A stretch of DNA of 64,000 nt from Leeuwenhoekiella nanhaiensis (GTDB lineage: Bacteria; Bacteroidota; Bacteroidia; Flavobacteriales; Flavobacteriaceae). Under the pieces are notes generated by a model. That model had not been told where the DNA came from and did no database searches. It saw only the letters and a program-made list of their open reading frames with translations. The stretch is taken from assembly GCF_002744755.1 (NCBI RefSeq), contig NZ_KZ319288.1:372001-436000 (forward strand), written 5' to 3'. The position numbers and the translations under genes were made by a program. Shown here piece by piece: positions 53,903 to 63,503 of this stretch; positions within the stretch are counted from its first letter, which is position 1, and the number at the start of each line of letters is the position of its first letter.

Positions 53903-53944
53903 CACTTTTCACTTTTCACTTTTCACTTTTCACTTTTCACTTTT
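53903..53944. repeat. Heptamer tandem array (CACTTTT) x6
   Basis: Six perfect copies in a row. Followed to 54009 by CTATTCTATATTC and ATCTAAAATC words of the dispersed low-complexity type. Confidence 0.95.
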
Positions 53945-54012
53945 CACCTCTTTTTTCTCTATTCTATATTCTTTTATCTCAGGTCTAAAATCTAAAATCT
54001 CACATCTAAATC

Positions 54013-55575
54013 CTACCTGTTCAACAACAAGGCTTTTTCCCGAATGATTTCAGCTACCGGGCGGTTTTCAATACGACTGTCAAGCCAGGATAAAATATCA
54101 AGATACAGAAAAGCGCGACGTTCATAAGGATCTTCCTCATAAACCTCAAGTCTGCTCCGCAGCTTTTTAAATTCGGCTTTAAGTTCACCGGGGAATATTT
54201 CGCCCAAATTCCTTAAAAATTTAATCATCTCTTTCTGTACCTCGTGCAAATCATCCATCTTGATCAGGAACTTGTAAGTACTTTTTAGCAGGGTTTCGAG
54301 ATGATAATCCATACCCGCTTCATAATGCGCGACTAAATTGAGAATTCGCGCAAAACACATCAAATCTTCCCGCATCTTAAGCGATTTATTGTTGATGATT
54401 TTCCCCAGATACTCAATGCATTTTTTATACTGCCCATTACCAAAATACAAACTGGCGATCTTATAGTAAAACACCATAATATGATGCTCATCCATACGCT
54501 GACCGTTTTGCTTGAGGTATTTCTCAATTTTGGTAATCAAACCATCATCGGTACTGAAATCCCCAACCATAAATTTAAGATTCAGCTTGTGGGAATAGAC
54601 GTAAAGAAACTCCAGAATATCCAGGTTATCACTGCTCGGGAAATCATCTGAAGCCAGACGAACTTCAAGACGCTCCAGGCTTTCCTGAAATTTGGTATGA
54701 TGTTTCAGAAAAAACAGCGATTCAAGCAAATAATGATTCCCTTTCAGGTAAAAAACCGGATTACGGGCAATCATCGCTGGACTTTCCTCAAAAAGTTCCA
54801 CATAGCGCGTGGCGTATTTAAAACAGGATAAAAAGTCCTGAACCAAAAAACTGTACCACAAATAGGCCTTATTCAGCCACAATTTTTCGCGAAAACCGAG
54901 TTCGTTTAAATCGTATTTGGGCATCGACTTGTTGAAAAAAGTCGTGATTTCCTGCTTTTCGGCATCACTACGCACATAACCGGTTTTCAGCATCAATCCG
55001 TACAACTGTAAAGACAGATTGGACAATTTACTGGTCATCAGATTTTGCCGGCTTAAAGATTTCGCTTCCTGAGCTAATTCCTCAGCCCGCGTACTCATAC
55101 TGCGCGTGATGTATTGGGTTTCGATTACCTTTTCGAGTTCGACAATCTCATAGGCTACGTTTTTCTCTTCGTTTTCAATTGCCATATGCTTAGCCTTCTC
55201 AAGGAGTTTCAGGCTTTGTTGATACAGGCCTTTTTGATACAAAACCGTAGCAAAATCAAGCTGTTCCCGTATTTGCACCCGAATATTCTGGTGCGCGGGG
55301 CTTAAGCGAAGCGAAATGAGAATCTGCTTATAGAGATGCGCCTTCAGGTTAGAAAGCTGTTGCTTCTTAACGATGTTGTTTTTGAATATCTCGTTTTCAT
55401 CATACGTATTCATTTTGTCAAGCAGGTTGAAAAGCTGCAAATACTTAGAATCTGCATTCCCATCAAGACGCCCAACGTAAAGCTTGAACTGACGCTTTTC
55501 AGACTTGGACAACGACTTGATCAAAACATAAAGTGAATCTTTTGAATCATTTGCTGTTGTAATGATTTTACGCAT
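54013..55575 (-). CDS. Conserved TPR-like helical-repeat protein
   Basis: 520-residue cytoplasmic, nearly all-helical protein without signal or membrane segments. The start MRKIITTANDSKDSLYVLIKSLSKSEKRQFKLYVGR is basic. Then comes a long run of helical hairpins, some tetratricopeptide-like (LFYLKGNHYLLESLFFLK; YYKIASLYFGNGQYKKCIEYLGKII, about 376-400). It resembles proteins seen alone in Bacteroidetes genomes with no assigned role. It is divergent from leuA and flanked by a repeat-rich spacer. Possibly a scaffold. Confidence 0.7.
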   Translation of the reverse strand: MRKIITTANDSKDSLYVLIKSLSKSEKRQFKLYVGRLDGNADSKYLQLFNLLDKMNTYDENEIFKNNIVKKQQLSNLKAHLYKQILISLRLSPAHQNIRVQIREQLDFATVLYQKGLYQQSLKLLEKAKHMAIENEEKNVAYEIVELEKVIETQYITRSMSTRAEELAQEAKSLSRQNLMTSKLSNLSLQLYGLMLKTGYVRSDAEKQEITTFFNKSMPKYDLNELGFREKLWLNKAYLWYSFLVQDFLSCFKYATRYVELFEESPAMIARNPVFYLKGNHYLLESLFFLKHHTKFQESLERLEVRLASDDFPSSDNLDILEFLYVYSHKLNLKFMVGDFSTDDGLITKIEKYLKQNGQRMDEHHIMVFYYKIASLYFGNGQYKKCIEYLGKIINNKSLKMREDLMCFARILNLVAHYEAGMDYHLETLLKSTYKFLIKMDDLHEVQKEMIKFLRNLGEIFPGELKAEFKKLRSRLEVYEEDPYERRAFLYLDILSWLDSRIENRPVAEIIREKALLLNR

Positions 55576-55703
55576 AAAAAACTGAATATCAACAATTTAA
55601 ATAACGACAAAATTAATTAAACATCGTAGGTTTTCTGTCGCAGGTTACATCAAAAGTACTACCTATATCTATATTCACACTTAAATTGAGAAAAAAAGCA
55701 CTT

Positions 55704-56876
55704 ATGAGCGACAACAAAGTCCAGATTTTTGACACCACATTACGAGATGGGGAACAAGTTCCCGGCTGCAAATTAGACACCCAGCAAAAGCTGATTATTG
55801 CAGAACGTCTCGACCTGCTGGGAGTTGATGTTATTGAGGCCGGCTTCCCGATCTCAAGCCCCGGGGATTTTAAATCTGTTGAAGAAATCGCCCGTTTGGT
55901 AAAAAACGCAACGGTTTGCGGCCTTACCCGCGCCGTAAAAAAAGATATTGAAGTAGCTGCAGAAGCACTCAAATATGCCGTAAAACCGCGTATTCACACC
56001 GGTATTGGCACCAGTGATTCACACATTAAATATAAGTTTAAATCCAACCGCGAGGAGATTATAAAACGTGCTTATGATGCTGTGGCCTACGCCAAAACTT
56101 TTGTGGAGGATGTAGAGTTTTACGCAGAAGATGCCGGTCGTACCGATAATGAATATCTGGCTCGTGTTTGCGAGGCTGCTATTAAGGCCGGTGCTACGGT
56201 TTTGAATATTCCTGATACCACAGGATATTGCCTTCCGGAAGAGTACGGGGCAAAAATGAAATACCTTAAAGAGAACGTAAAAGGCATTGAGAAAGCCATT
56301 CTTTCCTGCCATTGTCATAACGATTTGGGGCTTGCCACAGCAAACTCCATCGCCGGGGTGATTAATGGTGCCCGCCAGATTGAATGTACCATCAACGGTA
56401 TTGGCGAGCGTGCCGGTAACACAGCTCTTGAAGAGGTTGTGATGATCCTGCGTCAGCACCCCGATTTAGGTTTGGATACGGGCATCAATTCGCGTTTGTT
56501 GTGGGATACCAGTAAGATGGTAAGCGACAAGATGGGAATGCCGGTACAGCCTAACAAAGCTGTGGTAGGTTCAAATGCTTTTGCGCACAGTTCGGGTATT
56601 CACCAGGATGGTGTGATCAAAAACCGCGAGACTTACGAAATTATGGATCCTGAAGAAGTGGGTGTGACCGAAAGCGCAATTGTTCTTACCGCCCGCAGTG
56701 GCCGCGCTGCTTTGGCTTACCGCTCTAAAAAAGTAGGTTATGAGTTAACCAAGCTACAATTAGACGAGGTTTACGAGGTCTTTCTTAGCTTTGCAGACAA
56801 ACAAAAGGAAATTCATGATGAAGACATTCATGAGATTATGAAAGTCGCAAACATTCAGGCTCAGGTAGAAGCTTAA
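55704..56876 (+). CDS. leuA: 2-isopropylmalate synthase (short form)
   Basis: Condenses acetyl-CoA with 2-oxoisovalerate, the committed step of leucine synthesis. From the ATG at 55704 it is 390 residues, about 120 fewer than the E. coli enzyme. [13 protein letters not shown] (about 8-20), [45 protein letters not shown] (about 199-215) and [17 protein letters not shown] are all present. No LeuA-dimer regulatory domain follows. Homocitrate or citramalate synthase relatives are excluded mainly by the neighbouring leuCDB. A perfect terminator hairpin separates it from leuC. Confidence 0.93.
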   Translation: MSDNKVQIFDTTLRDGEQVPGCKLDTQQKLIIAERLDLLGVDVIEAGFPISSPGDFKSVEEIARLVKNATVCGLTRAVKKDIEVAAEALKYAVKPRIHTGIGTSDSHIKYKFKSNREEIIKRAYDAVAYAKTFVEDVEFYAEDAGRTDNEYLARVCEAAIKAGATVLNIPDTTGYCLPEEYGAKMKYLKENVKGIEKAILSCHCHNDLGLATANSIAGVINGARQIECTINGIGERAGNTALEEVVMILRQHPDLGLDTGINSRLLWDTSKMVSDKMGMPVQPNKAVVGSNAFAHSSGIHQDGVIKNRETYEIMDPEEVGVTESAIVLTARSGRAALAYRSKKVGYELTKLQLDEVYEVFLSFADKQKEIHDEDIHEIMKVANIQAQVEA

Positions 56877-56898
56877 CACATTATAAATTAATAGTTTA

Positions 56899-56932
56899 AA
56901 TAAGGATTCTTAGTTTAGAATCCTTATTTTTT
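56899..56932 (+). terminator. Hairpin terminator between leuA and leuC
   Basis: AATAAGGATTCT (56899-56910) and AGAATCCTTATT (56917-56928) make a perfect 12-base stem with a six-base loop, followed by a T-run. It would end or attenuate the leuA transcript before leuC. Confidence 0.88.
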
Positions 56933-56970
56933 AGAATACATACAGTTCGTAAAGAACCAATTGCAATAAA

Positions 56971-58356
56971 ATGGCAGGAAAAACATTATTTGACAAAGTA
57001 TGGGACGCGCACGTGGTTGATACGGTGCCTAACGGTCCGCAGGTATTGTATATAGACAAACACCTTATTCACGAGGTGACGAGTCCGCAGGCCTTTTCAG
57101 AGCTTGAAGAGCGCGGTATCCCTGTGGCACGTCCCGATCAGATTGTGGCAACAGCAGACCACAATACCCCTACAGTAGATCAGCACTTACCGGTGCGCGA
57201 TGTACTTTCCAGAAATCAGTTGAAACAACTTACTGAAAACTGCGAAAAACACGGCATTACGCTTTACGGTTTAGGACACAAATACAACGGAATTGTACAC
57301 GTTATGGCTCCCGAGCTTGGGATCACCCAGCCCGGCATGACGATGGTTTGTGGCGACAGCCACACCTCTACGCACGGGGCTTTTGGTACGATTGCTTTTG
57401 GAATTGGTACCAGCCAGGTGGCGCAGGTTTTTGCAAGCCAGTGCTTGTTATTGACAAAGCCGAAAAGTCTTCGGGTGAATGTAAACGGAAAATTAAAGCC
57501 GAATGTACTGCCTAAAGACGTGATTCTTTATGTGATCTCGCAAATAGGAACCAACGCCGGTACCGGATATTTCTGTGAGTACGCCGGAAACGTTTTTGAA
57601 GAAATGTCTATGGAAGGCCGTATGACCGTTTGCAATATGAGTATCGAAATGGGTGCCCGCGGAGGAATGATCGCTCCCGACCAGACTACGTTTGACTACG
57701 TACAAGGACGCGAGTTTGCACCTGAAGGAGCTGAGTGGGAACAAAAATTGGAATACTGGAAAACCCTTCCCACCGATGCAGATGCGGTTTTTGATAAGGA
57801 ATACTCCTTTGACGCGGCAGACATCGAGCCTATGGTAACCTACGGAACCAATCCGGGAATGGGAATCAAAGTAACCGGAAGAATTCCGGATAAGGATGAT
57901 GTCAACCTCGAGAAGGCTTTGGCTTATATGAATTTCAAAAAAGGCGAAAGTCTGATCGATAAACCCATTAATTATGTGTTTATAGGCAGTTGTACCAATT
58001 CGCGTATTGAAGATTTCCGCATTGCGGCAAACTACGTGAAAGGCAAGCAGAAAGCGCCTAACGTAAATGCGTGGCTGGTTCCCGGCTCGCAGCAGGTTGC
58101 CAAACAGTTGGTAGAAGAAGGTCTTGATAAAGTTTTTACCGAAGCCGGTTTCGCACTCAGACAGCCCGGTTGCTCGGCCTGTTTAGCGATGAACGACGAT
58201 AAAATCCCGGAAGGTGAATATTGCGTTTCAACCTCAAACCGAAATTTTGAAGGAAGACAGGGACAGGGCGCCCGTACCATTTTAGCGAGTCCGCTTATGG
58301 CAGCAGCCACCGCCGTTGCCGGAAAAATCACAGACATTACCAAACAATTGAATTAA
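56971..58356 (+). CDS. leuC: 3-isopropylmalate dehydratase large subunit
   Basis: Large subunit of the iron-sulfur isomerase that converts 2-isopropylmalate into 3-isopropylmalate. The 461-residue protein has [23 protein letters not shown] (about 129-151), [11 protein letters not shown] from about 339 with the cluster Cys341, and [10 protein letters not shown] with Cys401 and Cys404. It starts 94 bases after leuA, beyond the leuA terminator, and ends two bases before leuD. Confidence 0.96.
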   Translation: MAGKTLFDKVWDAHVVDTVPNGPQVLYIDKHLIHEVTSPQAFSELEERGIPVARPDQIVATADHNTPTVDQHLPVRDVLSRNQLKQLTENCEKHGITLYGLGHKYNGIVHVMAPELGITQPGMTMVCGDSHTSTHGAFGTIAFGIGTSQVAQVFASQCLLLTKPKSLRVNVNGKLKPNVLPKDVILYVISQIGTNAGTGYFCEYAGNVFEEMSMEGRMTVCNMSIEMGARGGMIAPDQTTFDYVQGREFAPEGAEWEQKLEYWKTLPTDADAVFDKEYSFDAADIEPMVTYGTNPGMGIKVTGRIPDKDDVNLEKALAYMNFKKGESLIDKPINYVFIGSCTNSRIEDFRIAANYVKGKQKAPNVNAWLVPGSQQVAKQLVEEGLDKVFTEAGFALRQPGCSACLAMNDDKIPEGEYCVSTSNRNFEGRQGQGARTILASPLMAAATAVAGKITDITKQLN

Positions 58357-58357
58357 A

Positions 58358-58942
58358 ATGGAAAAGTTCACAAAACTTACCGATACCGCAGTCCCCTTAC
58401 CTATTGAAAATATAGATACCGATCAGATTATACCCGCACGTTTCTTAAAGTCAACCGATAAGCAGGGCTTTGGAGACAATGTATTTAGAGACTGGAGATA
58501 CGATCACGAAGGCAATAAAAACCCGGACTTTGTATTGAATGATCCTACGTACAGCGGTTCAATCCTCGTTGCAGGGGACAATTTTGGTTGCGGGTCAAGC
58601 CGGGAACACGCGGCCTGGGCTATTGCTGGCTATGGTTTTAAAGTGGTGATCAGCAGCTTTTTCGCAGATATCTTTAAAGGAAACGCGCTGAACAACGGAA
58701 TTCTTCCTATTCAGGTAACTCCCGAATATTTAAAAGATTTACTTCAAACCATCAAGGAAAAACCGGAAACCAAACTCACTGTAGATCTGGAAAATCAAAT
58801 CCTCAGCTCTCCCGCAGGCGAACTGGAATTTGAGATTGACCCGTATAAAAAGGTGTGTATGATTAACGGCTATGACGACATCGACTTTTTAATCAGTAAA
58901 AAAGATAAAATCGAAGCTTTTGAGCGCGAGCGCAGCTTCTAA
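58358..58942 (+). CDS. leuD: 3-isopropylmalate dehydratase small subunit
   Basis: 194-residue partner of LeuC, normal length. [14 protein letters not shown] (about 20-33) and [17 protein letters not shown] (about 71-87) are diagnostic. The two-base gap to leuC indicates tight coupling. Confidence 0.96.
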   Translation: MEKFTKLTDTAVPLPIENIDTDQIIPARFLKSTDKQGFGDNVFRDWRYDHEGNKNPDFVLNDPTYSGSILVAGDNFGCGSSREHAAWAIAGYGFKVVISSFFADIFKGNALNNGILPIQVTPEYLKDLLQTIKEKPETKLTVDLENQILSSPAGELEFEIDPYKKVCMINGYDDIDFLISKKDKIEAFERERSF

Positions 58943-59040
58943 TGTCACTTCGAGTGTTTGATTGAGGCTTGAGCGGAAATCAAATGTATCGAGAAGAAAA
59001 ATATAAAACCACGCTCAGGAAATTTTCTGAGTTTGATAAC
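58943..59040. repeat. Dispersed repeat in the leuD-leuB gap
   Basis: TGTCACTTCGAGTG near 58943-58956 and ATGTATCGAGAAG near 58984-58996 are the inverted ends of an element of a kind I recall as common in flavobacterial intergenic DNA. An in-frame upstream reading of leuB passes through it but is not used as a start. Confidence 0.5.
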
Positions 59041-59049
59041 ATAAAGATT

Positions 59050-60165
59050 ATGAAATTTAATATAGCTCTTTTAGCAGGTGATGGAATTGGTCCGGAGGTC
59101 ACAGACCAGGCGGTTAAAGCTTTGGATGCCATTGCAGACGTTTACGATCATACGTTTAAGTTTACCAAAGCTCCCGTGGGAGCTATTGCGATTGACCAGA
59201 CCGGAAATCCACTACCCGATGAGACGATTGAGCTGTGTAAAAACAGTGATGCGGTACTGTTTGGCGCTATCGGGCATCCTAAATACGACAACGACCCTTC
59301 AGCTAAAGTTAGACCTGAACAAGGCTTATTAAAGCTTAGAAAGTCACTCGGTCTTTTTTGCAACATCAGACCGGTAAAGGCTTTTGACCGGTTGATTGAT
59401 CGTTCGCCGCTTAAAAAAGAAATCATTCAGGGAACTGATATTTCGATCTATCGCGAATTGACCGGCGGAATTTACTTTGGGGACAAACACCTCAGCGAAG
59501 ACGGTCAGGTAGCCAGTGATGGCTGCTCCTATTCGGTAGAAGAAATTACGCGTATCGCACATTTGGCTTTTAAAGAAGCTCAAAACCGAAGAAAAAAATT
59601 AACGCTGGTTGATAAGGCTAACGTTTTGGAAACTTCACGACTTTGGAGAAAAACCGTTACCGAAATCGCTAAAGAATACGACGATGTTCAACTCGACTTC
59701 CTGTTTGTAGACAACGCGGCGATGCAAATGATCTTAAACCCCAGTCAGTTTGACGTTATCTTAACTGAAAACCTGTTTGGTGATATCATTTCAGACGAAG
59801 CTTCGGTGATAGGTGGTTCTATAGGTTTACTGGCTTCTGCTTCGGTGGGCAGCACGGTAGGGATGTTTGAGCCTATTCACGGCTCCTTTCCACAGGCAAC
59901 CGGTAAAAACATTGCTAATCCGCTAGCTTCTATTCTTTCGGCAGCGATGATGTTGCGCCATTTGGATCTGCATAAAGAAGCAGACGCGATTGAAAAAGCA
60001 GTTGAGAAATCTCTGGAATTAGGGATAACCACCGGCGACATTAACCCTGAGAAACCTTTTTCTACTTCAAAAGTGGGCGATTTTATCGCAGATTTCTTAA
60101 CCCATCCCGATGATACCAATCGCAACTTTAAGAACATCCACATGGGACAGAGCACGATCATTTAG
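59050..60165 (+). CDS. leuB: 3-isopropylmalate dehydrogenase
   Basis: NAD-dependent oxidative decarboxylase, the third enzyme of the leucine branch. From the ATG at 59050 it encodes 371 residues. NIALLAGDGIGPEV (3-16), RPEQGLLKLRKSLGLFCNIRPVK (about 83-105), RELTGGIYFGDK, VDNAAMQMILNPSQFDVILTENLFGDIISDEA and FEPIHGSFPQATGKNIANP are all family blocks. A longer frame back to 58969 is of repeat origin. Last gene of leuCDB, closed by a terminator. Confidence 0.96.
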   Translation: MKFNIALLAGDGIGPEVTDQAVKALDAIADVYDHTFKFTKAPVGAIAIDQTGNPLPDETIELCKNSDAVLFGAIGHPKYDNDPSAKVRPEQGLLKLRKSLGLFCNIRPVKAFDRLIDRSPLKKEIIQGTDISIYRELTGGIYFGDKHLSEDGQVASDGCSYSVEEITRIAHLAFKEAQNRRKKLTLVDKANVLETSRLWRKTVTEIAKEYDDVQLDFLFVDNAAMQMILNPSQFDVILTENLFGDIISDEASVIGGSIGLLASASVGSTVGMFEPIHGSFPQATGKNIANPLASILSAAMMLRHLDLHKEADAIEKAVEKSLELGITTGDINPEKPFSTSKVGDFIADFLTHPDDTNRNFKNIHMGQSTII

Positions 60166-60214
60166 ATGTGAGATGTGAGAATTTAGAAAAAAGAGAATAG
60201 AAAAAAGAGAATAG
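60166..60214 (+). repeat. Tandem 14-mer and low-complexity run after leuB
   Basis: ATGTGAGATGTGAG (60165-60178) is followed by tandem copies of GAAAAAAGAGAATA (60186-60199 and 60200-60213, and a partial third). These words recur at 38.05 and 53.97 kb in either orientation. Confidence 0.8.
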
Positions 60215-60250
60215 AAAAAAGAGCGACTCGTTTGAGATCGCTCTTTTTAT
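60215..60250 (+). terminator. Terminator after leuB
   Basis: GAGCGA (60221-60226) pairs with TCGCTC (60238-60243), extended by A-runs and a T-run (60244-60248) that can pair with each other, giving an 11-base stem with an 11-base loop. Confidence 0.8.
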
Positions 60251-60279
60251 TTTTGGTCATTTTGATCGCAGCAGATATT

Positions 60280-60810
60280 CTATCCCTTTTCCTCCAGTTG
60301 TTCTTTTAAATTTCGGAGCCCCTCCTCAAAGTCTTTGCCTATCATTTTATCCATACTTACAAAATGGCTCATTACGCTAAACGGAAATGTATTCTTACCT
60401 GTAAAGCCCCACTCTACTGTAGTTATCCCGGGATTGGGAGTACTCACTTCAAGCCAGGCATCACTGGTACTTTTAAAGGGCTTTAAAAAGCGAAGTTCAC
60501 TCTCTACCCGCTTTCCGGGAATGATTGCTTTGAGTTCCTGCTCTCCGGTACCTACCTCCTTATTACCTTCCCAATGTGCGACAAAACCGGGTTCTCCATC
60601 GGTTCCCTGATAGGATTTTTTCATATTGGGATCTTTCCGGTCCCAGGGAGACCATTGATCCTGATTTTTCAGGTATTTTAAATACTCAAAAACCTGCGCG
60701 GCCGGCCGTTGAATGTTGATACTCCGACTTACCCGATAAGATTTTTTCGCAGTGATAGCGAGTAGAAGAATTAGTACTGCTAAAGCCAAAAGGATATAAA
60801 GAAACCACAT
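60280..60810 (-). CDS. SRPBCC (START/Bet v1-like) protein with membrane anchor
   Basis: 176-residue protein with one N-terminal span (MWFLYILLALAVLILLLAIT) followed by an SRPBCC ligand-binding fold: SRSINIQRPAAQVFEYLKYLKNQDQWSPWDRKDP, GTGEQELKAIIPGKRVESELRF, TTVEWGFTGKN and the final helix MDKMIGKDFEEGLRNLKEQLE. Proteins of this type bind lipids or other hydrophobic ligands. It is followed on the minus strand by nothing obvious and lies 53 bases after the MpaB-like gene. No specific function. Confidence 0.82.
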   Translation of the reverse strand: MWFLYILLALAVLILLLAITAKKSYRVSRSINIQRPAAQVFEYLKYLKNQDQWSPWDRKDPNMKKSYQGTDGEPGFVAHWEGNKEVGTGEQELKAIIPGKRVESELRFLKPFKSTSDAWLEVSTPNPGITTVEWGFTGKNTFPFSVMSHFVSMDKMIGKDFEEGLRNLKEQLEEKG

Positions 60811-60863
60811 AATAATAGATTGAAAATGAACAATCTAATATACTTTAATTTCAAATACGATTT

Positions 60864-61634
60864 CTAGACGACCACATTTAATGCCTCAATTTCCTCTTTG
60901 TAGTTTTTAGGAAGAAGCAGTGTTTTGATCAGGGCATCTGCATTCAATTTTCGGCTTAATTTATAAACCGGAATCAGCGGCTCTAACGCTGAAAACCGGG
61001 AATACTTCAGCAAATTCCGCACAGGTTCAGGGACCAGAAGCTTTTGACTTTCTACCAAAACCGTATAACGCACTGGTCCTAAATGCTTCCTGTATTGTTT
61101 GAATAAGTCTTTCGTATAATCACTTTTATAGAGATTTTCTTTCAGATGTGCCTCGCGCTGCGGCAACCAGTTTTTATAATCTGTGGCCAAATCTTTGAGT
61201 TGCATACGCTTCCCAAACCGGTAAAATACATCATAAACCTCCTGCTTTTCGTTAGCGGTAAGTTTTCGTTCTAAAACTTCAAAAGAGGCAATCGAATAAT
61301 GAATAAGCATAAACAGCACATCGCGATAAGCCCAATCGGGAATTTGCGCCGAGCGCTCCTGCTCTACTGCTTTATGAATGTGATAAATGGAATCAATGGT
61401 TTGATGCGCCCGGGTCTCTTCTGCAAAAATAATTCTGCGCGCATAAGTCACGGTCGAAAACAAACGCCCTAAAGGATCTGTCGGAAGCTTCCCGGTAAAA
61501 TACAACCAGTCTACAGCTTTATTCAACGCAAATTCGGCGGCGGCACCTGCAAAAATGAGCAGGACCGTATCACTGGTTCCCCAGATTTTACGCACGATAG
61601 AATCTTTGGCTACAAAATTTGACATAACAGGCAT
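60864..61634 (-). CDS. MpaB/latex-clearing-protein-like (DUF2236) protein
   Basis: 256-residue protein resembling the oxygenase MpaB / rubber oxygenase family. GTSDTVLLIFAGAAAEFALNKAVDWL (about 19-44) and DPLGRLFSTVTYARRIIFAE (about 53-72) are typical of the family N-terminus. HIHKAVEQERSAQIPDWAYRDVLFMLIHYSIASFE follows, with His residues that in related proteins sit near a heme. It has no signal peptide. The family has known heme oxygenases, but it is not certain that this member is active. It converges with nothing and is probably cotranscribed with the SRPBCC gene. Confidence 0.72.
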   Translation of the reverse strand: MPVMSNFVAKDSIVRKIWGTSDTVLLIFAGAAAEFALNKAVDWLYFTGKLPTDPLGRLFSTVTYARRIIFAEETRAHQTIDSIYHIHKAVEQERSAQIPDWAYRDVLFMLIHYSIASFEVLERKLTANEKQEVYDVFYRFGKRMQLKDLATDYKNWLPQREAHLKENLYKSDYTKDLFKQYRKHLGPVRYTVLVESQKLLVPEPVRNLLKYSRFSALEPLIPVYKLSRKLNADALIKTLLLPKNYKEEIEALNVVV

Positions 61635-62048
61635 TTTTAAAGCTAACGTTTACCAGACAAAAATAGTCTAAATAATACCCCTCGACTGCGCTCGGGAAGA
61701 CAGGAGTTTGAGATTGTTCTCATTTAGTTGTCGTCATTTCGACCGCAGGGAGCAATCACATCAACCAAATTCTGAAAATACAAAAGTGGAAATACGAAAT
61801 CTGTAGTACAAACTAACCTTGAATTTTCAACTTTGAATTTTGAATGCTCGAGTCATTTCGATTGCAGGGAGCAATCACAGCAGTTGAGCTCTGAACTCTC
61901 CTCTCTCCCGATAGCTATCGGGATGGAGAAGGGTTGGGGATGAGGCTAAAAAAAAACCGCCCGGGACATCACATCCGGGCGGTTCAGGTTTATTGACTTC
62001 TAATTTTAGGGGTGAAAAGTCAACAACCTCCTCAACACTAATCAAATT
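61635..62048. repeat. Repeat-rich 414-base spacer before the RND operon end
   Basis: No gene seen. It contains two copies of GTCATTTCGAnnGCAGGGAGCAATCAC (61733-61759 and 61852-61878), a GAATTTTCAACTTTGAATTT block (about 61819-61840) matching the reverse of one at 42453, CTCGACTGCGCTCGGG (61682-61697), a perfect palindrome CCCGATAGCTATCGGG (61907-61922) and a terminator. Confidence 0.75.
61947..61984 (-). terminator. Terminator of the RND efflux operon
   Basis: AACCGCCCGG (61955-61964) and CCGGGCGGTT (61975-61984) form a perfect ten-base stem with a ten-base loop. On the minus strand nine T follow. It lies 64 bases after the TolC-type gene. Confidence 0.92.
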
Positions 62049-63503
62049 CTAGTTCCAGCCACCACCTAGTGCCTGATACAACTGTACATAGGCATTAAGC
62101 TGGGCGACTTTGGTCTCGACCAAATCAAAATTGGATTCTAAAGCATCGCGCTGGGTCATCAGCACTTCCATATAATCTGCCCGGGCAGATCCAAAAAGCT
62201 GTCCCGCGATATCCACCGAGCGGTTAAGCGCTTCTACCTGCTGCGTCTTTAAATCATAGCTTTTTTCCAGATTGGAAACTTTTGCAAGCTGATTGGCCAC
62301 CTCGATATAGGCATTCAACACGGTTTGCTCATACTCGTAAACCGCCTGAACCTGCTTCGCATTGGCACCTATATAGGCAGCCTTAATCTCGTTCCGGTTG
62401 ATCAACGGAGCGGTGAGTTCGCCTGCTATCGAGTATAACAGCGACTCGGGCGAATTCAACAAAAACTTGGGTTTAAAGGCTTCGAAGCCCACACCTGCCG
62501 AAATACCCAAAGAAGGATAAAACCGAGCCTTGGCAACCTTAACATCGAGTTTAGCCGCTTGTAAAGCGAGTTCGGCCTGTTTTACATCGGTTCGGTTTTC
62601 GAGCAATTGAGCCGGAATCCCGGCGTTTAGCATCGCCGGCCTGATGTCCATAAATGAAACCGCAGTACGCTCCACAGGTTGTGGAAAACGGCCTACCAGA
62701 AAATTGATTCGGTTTTCCGTTTCGGTAATTTTTTGCTGAATTTCATACTGCAGACTGCGTGTGTAAAGCACCTCAGCTTCAAACTTACTTACGGCAAGTC
62801 CGGTCGCTTTTGCCGCTTCCTTCTGAAGTTTTACAATACGAAAGGCATTGCCCTGAATCTCGATGTTTCGGTTTACGATAGCCAACTGATTATCCAACGC
62901 CAGCAGCTCGTAATACGACTGCGCGATCTCCCCTACCAGTTGGGTAACCATAAAGTTTCGACCTTCAACACTCGACAGGTAATTGAGTACCGCCGCTTTT
63001 TTCGCATTGCGCAACTTACCCCAGATATCCAATTCCCAGGTCGCCTGAAGCCCAAATTTATAATTAGGCAAAGGCTCCGGAAACTCCACACCTTCTTTGA
63101 TCTCAGTATTGGCGTCATTAGCGCCCTGACTGGTATAGCGACCTACTTTTTCCGTTTCGGCGGCTGCTCCAAAACCTACAAAAGGCAGGTATTCTCCTTT
63201 TTTGGCCCGAATTTCAGACTTCGAAATCGCGATTTCCTGAAGCATCATATTCAGTTCCTGATTGTGTACCAAAGCAGAATCAATCAGCTTCGCCAAATAC
63301 GGATCGGTAAAATAATCCTTCCAGTTTATAAGCGCAGTATTGGTCGTATCCCGCTGCATTTTCCCGGCGTATTGTTTGGGAAGCGCGCTCAGATCAACGT
63401 CTTTTTCTATCAGTCCCGGAGCTTTACAGCTTGAAAAAGCTAAAATTAAAAGCAGGATGGGAACGTATAGGGATTTATAACGATTACTTATCATAATTAT
63501 CAT
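62049..63503 (-). CDS. TolC/NodT-type outer-membrane efflux lipoprotein
   Basis: 484-residue outer-membrane factor of a tripartite efflux pump. A lipoprotein signal ends in LILAFSSC (about residues 20-27), followed by KAPGLIEKDV. The body has the two paired regions of the OEP family, each starting with helices such as IDSALVHNQELNMMLQEI and ending in LGALP-like turns. QATWELDIWGKLRNAKKAAVLNYL is the first beta/helix transition and TAPLINRNEIKAAYI the second. Two in-frame ATGs (63503 and 63494) are possible. It overlaps the stop of the pump gene (63484), showing coupling. Confidence 0.92.
   Translation of the reverse strand: MIIMISNRYKSLYVPILLLILAFSSCKAPGLIEKDVDLSALPKQYAGKMQRDTTNTALINWKDYFTDPYLAKLIDSALVHNQELNMMLQEIAISKSEIRAKKGEYLPFVGFGAAAETEKVGRYTSQGANDANTEIKEGVEFPEPLPNYKFGLQATWELDIWGKLRNAKKAAVLNYLSSVEGRNFMVTQLVGEIAQSYYELLALDNQLAIVNRNIEIQGNAFRIVKLQKEAAKATGLAVSKFEAEVLYTRSLQYEIQQKITETENRINFLVGRFPQPVERTAVSFMDIRPAMLNAGIPAQLLENRTDVKQAELALQAAKLDVKVAKARFYPSLGISAGVGFEAFKPKFLLNSPESLLYSIAGELTAPLINRNEIKAAYIGANAKQVQAVYEYEQTVLNAYIEVANQLAKVSNLEKSYDLKTQQVEALNRSVDIAGQLFGSARADYMEVLMTQRDALESNFDLVETKVAQLNAYVQLYQALGGGWN

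Noticed and set aside
53823..53912. N-terminal extension of the EamA transporter to an ATG at 53912
   Set aside because: The extra residues come from the GGGTTTC array and read as a low-complexity repeat; the transporter fold begins later.
52815..53944. CRISPR array
   Set aside because: Units are only 7 bases with no spacers and no cas genes; these are simple tandem repeats.
62679..63434. 251-codon plus-strand frame inside the TolC-type gene
   Set aside because: The opposite strand carries clear outer-membrane efflux motifs; this is a shadow of its codon bias.
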